Source: Gyrodactylus bullatarudis (lineage: Eukaryota; Platyhelminthes; Monogenea; Gyrodactylidea; Gyrodactylidae). Taken from it: a stretch of 64,000 nucleotides of DNA. Location: NCBI GenBank assembly GCA_012064415.1, contig SSNU01000031.1, positions 62,001-126,000 on the forward strand, in the 5' to 3' direction. A program made the position numbers and the translations under genes. The notes below the pieces were generated by a model that ran no database searches, was not told where the DNA came from, and worked only from the letters and a program-made list of their open reading frames with translations. This document shows, piece after piece, positions 59,931 to 64,000 of the stretch. Each line of letters starts with the position of its first letter. Positions within the stretch are counted from its first letter, which is position 1.

Positions 59931-62562
59931 AACGATAGAATTTTAGAAATTGTCATTAAGAAAACTGAATTCTTTGATAAATTTTGTATTTAAACATGTA
60001 TAATTATGAATGATGAATTTCTGCTCTTATTTCATACTTGATCTATGAAAAATTTGCTTAATACTTTTCGAACAACCTATTACTTCAAGGCAAGATTATT
60101 TATTTCCTCACTTAATCTATGTTTCAGATCTGCATTTAATTTTGCTCTTGTGAAAAAATTTCAGTTTTTACTCTTATCTGAGATAAGTTATCTCAAAATT
60201 AATTATAGACATTATCCCTTTATTTTTATTATTTCAGCCATATTTACTAAAATGAATTTTAAAAATAAATTTTTCATTTTCTATTTTTCGAAATCAAAAT
60301 CTCCCTTTATGTAAATAGTTAAAAATAAATAAACTTTAATTAAAAATAGTATTTCTACTTTTATAATGTACAGGAAAATGTACGATTAATTACACATTCA
60401 TCATTTGAGATATTTTATGAATCAAATGTTCTGAATCTGAAGAATTCATCATGCAGAATAAATAGTGTAGTTTAATCATATCTAAAGTTCCTCACACATC
60501 AATTCGACCACTATACAGAGGACTACTATCAGCAGGAAATTAAAAAGAAGAATTCATGATTGATACTCCTACTAGACGAGTAAAATTTGCAAAAAATCTT
60601 TTTACATCATCATATTTATCATTTTTTGAATATTTTTGGTTTTAAATTTGATTCCTTATTGAAAATATTGGTTAAACTCGAGGAAGTAGAAGATTAACCA
60701 AAGAAATCAAAGTTAAATTATTCGATTACATTATACGATTTTATACAAAGGAGATTCACTGAATTTTATATGTTACAGTATATTCCTAAAATTAGTTTCT
60801 TTATAAATATCCTAGTATAACCTTAAAACCAACACAAAACTAGTGAATACTCAATTATCTTTCGAATGATATTGAATTTGACTCTGAAATATCTAAGGAT
60901 CAAGTCAAAAAATTGGTTTATTCATGTCCCGTTTATGAAAACTGCGCAAAAAACTGAGCAACTTAAAAAATTTTCAGAAGCAGATTCGGAATCTGCGTAA
61001 CATTTTACACAATGATCAGTTAGTCGTATAAAATTATCGTAACCCCCCAACCAGCCGTCTAATTTACAAATATTAGAATATATATTCTTTGAACAAAATC
61101 TTCTTATTAAAGATTTCTTTCAATGAAACTCTAAACTTTAAGATTCTTACGAGCAGTTGAAATTCTTAAGGAATTTCTTTCGAGGAATGATAATCCTAGA
61201 TATCTATGGAGAAAAGTTTCCAGAGAAGTTGTCTGCAAGTGAAAAAGAAGAATGAATCGTTATTTTAGTTAAACATCATATTGATAAGCTTTGAAAATTA
61301 TCATCACAATGGTATTTTATTATTATTTCATTTCTAAAGTGCTGAAGAAGCTTTAATAGATGTATTCTTAATTTTCTAAATATTTTTATTATTCCTTAAT
61401 AAAGAGTCTTCTGAATTTTACGTAGTTTTCGCATATTTTGATGCAAATCTCATTTCAGAGAATTGATAATTATTTAAGCTAGAATGAGAAAAATAACTAA
61501 AATTTGAATTCAATAAATTTTTCATCCCGTACAAAACCTTTCTGAGGATATTTCGTAACCTTTGAAAAACACACACGATATTTCTCACGATCAAAGTATT
61601 TGAATAGATCACTAGCAGCTCCCAAAATTATAAATTAATTCTTCGTGAAATATTAACGCCGTAATCGAAATTTTACATTCGTCAAGGCTATCTGTCAATT
61701 TTCTATATTTCCTGTTAATCACGTTACAAAGTTGATTTTGAATCAAATGCAAATTTTTGAAAATTAGTTTCTGGATTAGTGAGAAAAATTTTGGTCTGAG
61801 TATTTCTAATTCAGAGGTTTTATAATATTTCCCTCTTTAGTTGTAGACGAAAACAAACTCATATAACAGTGATAGAAAATCTTACTATATAATATATTTC
61901 TCGTTCTAGATTCTTGGAATTCATTGAACCAGGATTTAATAAAATTTCTTATTTTAATGATGTTTGAGTTTTTGGCATGGTTTGAAGAATCTAAAATAAA
62001 ACATACGGCATGGCTTAATATTTTTGATGCTCTAGTGATGATGTTTTGTATTATTTCGAAATCTCAAATCTCTAAAATCTTAAAATTAATTGATTAATCA
62101 AAAGATAGGGCTTTTTAGATAGATATTGAATTTTTGATTTCTAACAGAATTTTGATCACTCCCTAATTTTTAGAGATTTTATATATTCACAATCTTGATC
62201 ATAGTAATTTTAAATTTTGATTGAGTTACAAGAATTCTCGATTTTAAACCAAAATTTGAATTGTTGCGCTAATCAAAGTCCAAGTTTTAGAATTCATTGA
62301 AAAATTCAAATCAATTTTTAGTTCAGAATAATTTTCACTATTTTTGGCAAAATATAATTCTATTTGAACCTTCATAACTCTATCAGTTTGATAGGTTTCT
62401 GGATCAATTAAAGTTTAAATTGAAGCCCACAATGTGAACTTGCATTTTTTGGCCAAATAACTTGGTATCTTCATAGCTAAATATTGATTTTTATAAAAAT
62501 TTTGAAATAGTCTCGGCACCGAAAGATTTAAATATGAGATAGTGACTGATTCTACACCTAGT
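59931..62562. other. no recognised gene or element
   Basis: AT-rich. The 89-codon plus-strand frame at 60045-60314 is Phe/Ile/Lys-dominated, as expected for chance frames in such sequence. Short pieces resembling the inner part of the foldback MITE family occur near 62280-62480. Confidence 0.4.
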
Positions 62563-63087
62563 TAATATGAAGATGGGAATTTACATATTCTCAATTTTTA
62601 ATCAAGAAATCAAATTTGATTTAGATTTCTTGAAATTTAGATCATGAGACCTACTTTCACGATAGAATGAAGAAAAATTTTGAAAAAATCAAATTTTATG
62701 GAAAATCTCAAATTAGCACCAAATTGCCTTTTTTAAAGCTTTGAGTTGAAAAATTTTGCTGATTTGAAAGTGAGAGAGGGATGAAAATTTGATTTCTAGG
62801 GTCACGATTTGACTAAGGAATCAAATATGCTGAACCTGATTTTGAGTATTACCCCATCATCGTGTGAAAATTGGTTTTGATTTGTTGATCATTTGAAAAT
62901 CGATAAAATTTTGATGATTCAAGATCCCTGAAAATGCCAGGTTTATCAAAGTTTTTACGGTGGTAATCGGTTTTCCTGTCTTGTTGTGATTCTTTTTATC
63001 TAGATTCCAAAAGATTTCGATCAAATTTGCATTCTTGATAGAAAATTGAGTATTTTGTAAAAATTATAAATTCCCATCTTCATATTA
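62563..63087. repeat. foldback MITE family, copy 4 (both ends present)
   Basis: The left end TAATATGAAGATGGGAATTT plus ACATATTCTCAATTTT is mirrored by the right end AAAATTGAGTATTTTGTAAA ... AAATTCCCATCTTCATATTA. Internally, AAAATCGATAAAATTTTGAT and related pieces match the shared core of the other copies. At 525 bp it has no ORF. Confidence 0.75.
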
Positions 63088-63246
63088 TCTTGAAACCAAA
63101 AGAAGTTTCTCAGGTACAGAATTAGACTAGGAAGTCGAATCGCTATTAAATCTACGACAGATTCACCTTTTTGGAGGAATTTGAATTATCAATGTTTCAA
63201 GTAACTCGAAAATCTTATCCCAAACGATAATAGGGTTTTCCTAAAT

Positions 63247-63585
63247 TTGGTCTTGAAAAACATTTTTGGCCATCATCTCACTTTCAAATCGATCAAAAAT
63301 TTTAGCTCACAGCTCAAAAAATGGATTTTAGCTGAAAAAATGTCGAACGGTTCAAAACCATCTAATATTTTATCCCCATCTGCAGTGGTTAAGATTATCA
63401 GCAAAAAAACGTTTTATTTTCCTTTAACAGTAAAAGCTATCCCAATTCTAAATAATCACAAAGAAGAATTCAGTCCTCTCGAAACTCTAGACGAATTTGT
63501 GTTTTCTAACAATGAAAAAAAGAGAGAATCAAGGATACTTTCCTTCTACTTTGACCGAATACAATGTTTTCATAGGAGAAAATAG
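63247..63585 (+). CDS. unrecognised open frame, possible exon
   Basis: A 112-codon frame ends in TAG at 63585. The likely coding part begins at MSNGSKPSNILSPSAVVKII (about 63342), just after a pyrimidine-poor TTTTAG that could be an acceptor, and reads on through FYFPLTVKAIPILNN and LETLDEFVFSNNEKKRESRI. Residue composition is more balanced than in chance frames nearby (Ser, Pro, Glu, Asp present). No family is recognised, and no donor is visible before the stop. It could be a single-exon or terminal-exon gene, or part of the active-zone gene. Low confidence. Confidence 0.25.
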   Translation: MVLKNIFGHHLTFKSIKNFSSQLKKWILAEKMSNGSKPSNILSPSAVVKIISKKTFYFPLTVKAIPILNNHKEEFSPLETLDEFVFSNNEKKRESRILSFYFDRIQCFHRRK

Positions 63586-64000
63586 GGAAATGAGAAAAAT
63601 AGATAGATTGATATTGAATATTCAGAACGATTGATTTTTATTATTCATTTCGTGATTTAAAAATTAACTGTCTTCTATATTTTTTACGGAAATCGATTTT
63701 CCTCATTGTGATGAATAATTTTTTTGTTCCTCTTCTTTATTCGTGCTAAAATTTTTTTTTCTACCTCTATATAAGAAGGGGGAAATATTTTTTAATAGAC
63801 GTTTATTCAGTTATAATAGGAAAAATAATTTACAAACCTTTTTCGCATCACTATTAACACAGTAAATCAGTTTTTTTTGTGAAAGATTTTCTTTTATCAA
63901 ATATCTGTGTATTTTTTCAATTGAAATTTTGTAGAATAGTCTTAAATAGATAGTTATTTTCGGTAGATAAATACCGATTTTCTTATTTCTTATAATTATA
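63586..64000. other. no recognised gene
   Basis: AT-rich sequence to the window edge; nothing supportable. Confidence 0.4.

Overview
This is a strongly AT-rich animal nuclear sequence. It carries spliced metazoan genes: a BarH-class homeobox gene, the giant bridge-like lipid transfer protein BLTP2/hobbit, a TMEM63/OSCA-type channel, the splicing factor SPF30/SMNDC1, and the first exon of what looks like a Piccolo/Fife/RIM-type synaptic active-zone protein. Several introns are only 24-36 nt, and in three genes introns lengthen from the 5' to the 3' end. This fits a small invertebrate, possibly a flatworm-grade lophotrochozoan or a mesozoan (dicyemid/orthonectid). That placement is inference only.

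Layout. Positions 1-262 hold the last exon of an unrecognised plus-strand gene. 263-7028 is gene-poor, with a tRNA-like (possibly SINE) sequence and a foldback MITE. 7029-8261 (minus) is a complete three-exon BarH-like gene, 370 aa. 10299-33304 (minus) is BLTP2, about 35 exons; its larger introns hold a piggyBac, a MULE relic, MITEs and a hAT-type MITE. 33460-43741 (plus) is a complete 12-exon TMEM63 gene, 792 aa, starting 155 bp from the BLTP2 start codon (head to head). Its largest intron holds a broken hAT transposase and a tiny piggyBac-like MITE. 43858-45134 (minus) is a complete five-exon SMNDC1, 220 aa, whose stop lies 116 bp from the TMEM63 stop (tail to tail). 45581-45885 (plus) is the start of the active-zone gene.

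From 45886 to 64000 I see no further convincing host exon except one unrecognised ORF near the right edge. This is either a very large first intron or intergenic DNA. It is seeded with a hAT MITE with perfect 8-bp target duplication, mariner remnants, a foldback element, a 5'-truncated non-LTR retrotransposon, a 1-kb inverted repeat and MITEs.

How the genes relate. BLTP2 (ER-anchored bulk lipid transfer at membrane contact sites) and TMEM63 (mechanosensitive channel family, recently linked to lipid scrambling) share a short divergent promoter. TMEM63 and SMNDC1 share a bidirectional poly(A) region. I found no microbial-type operon, CRISPR array or defence system. The most interesting signals are the intron architecture (ultra-short introns, length polarity, GC-AG introns, a 15-nt microexon) and the TE families.
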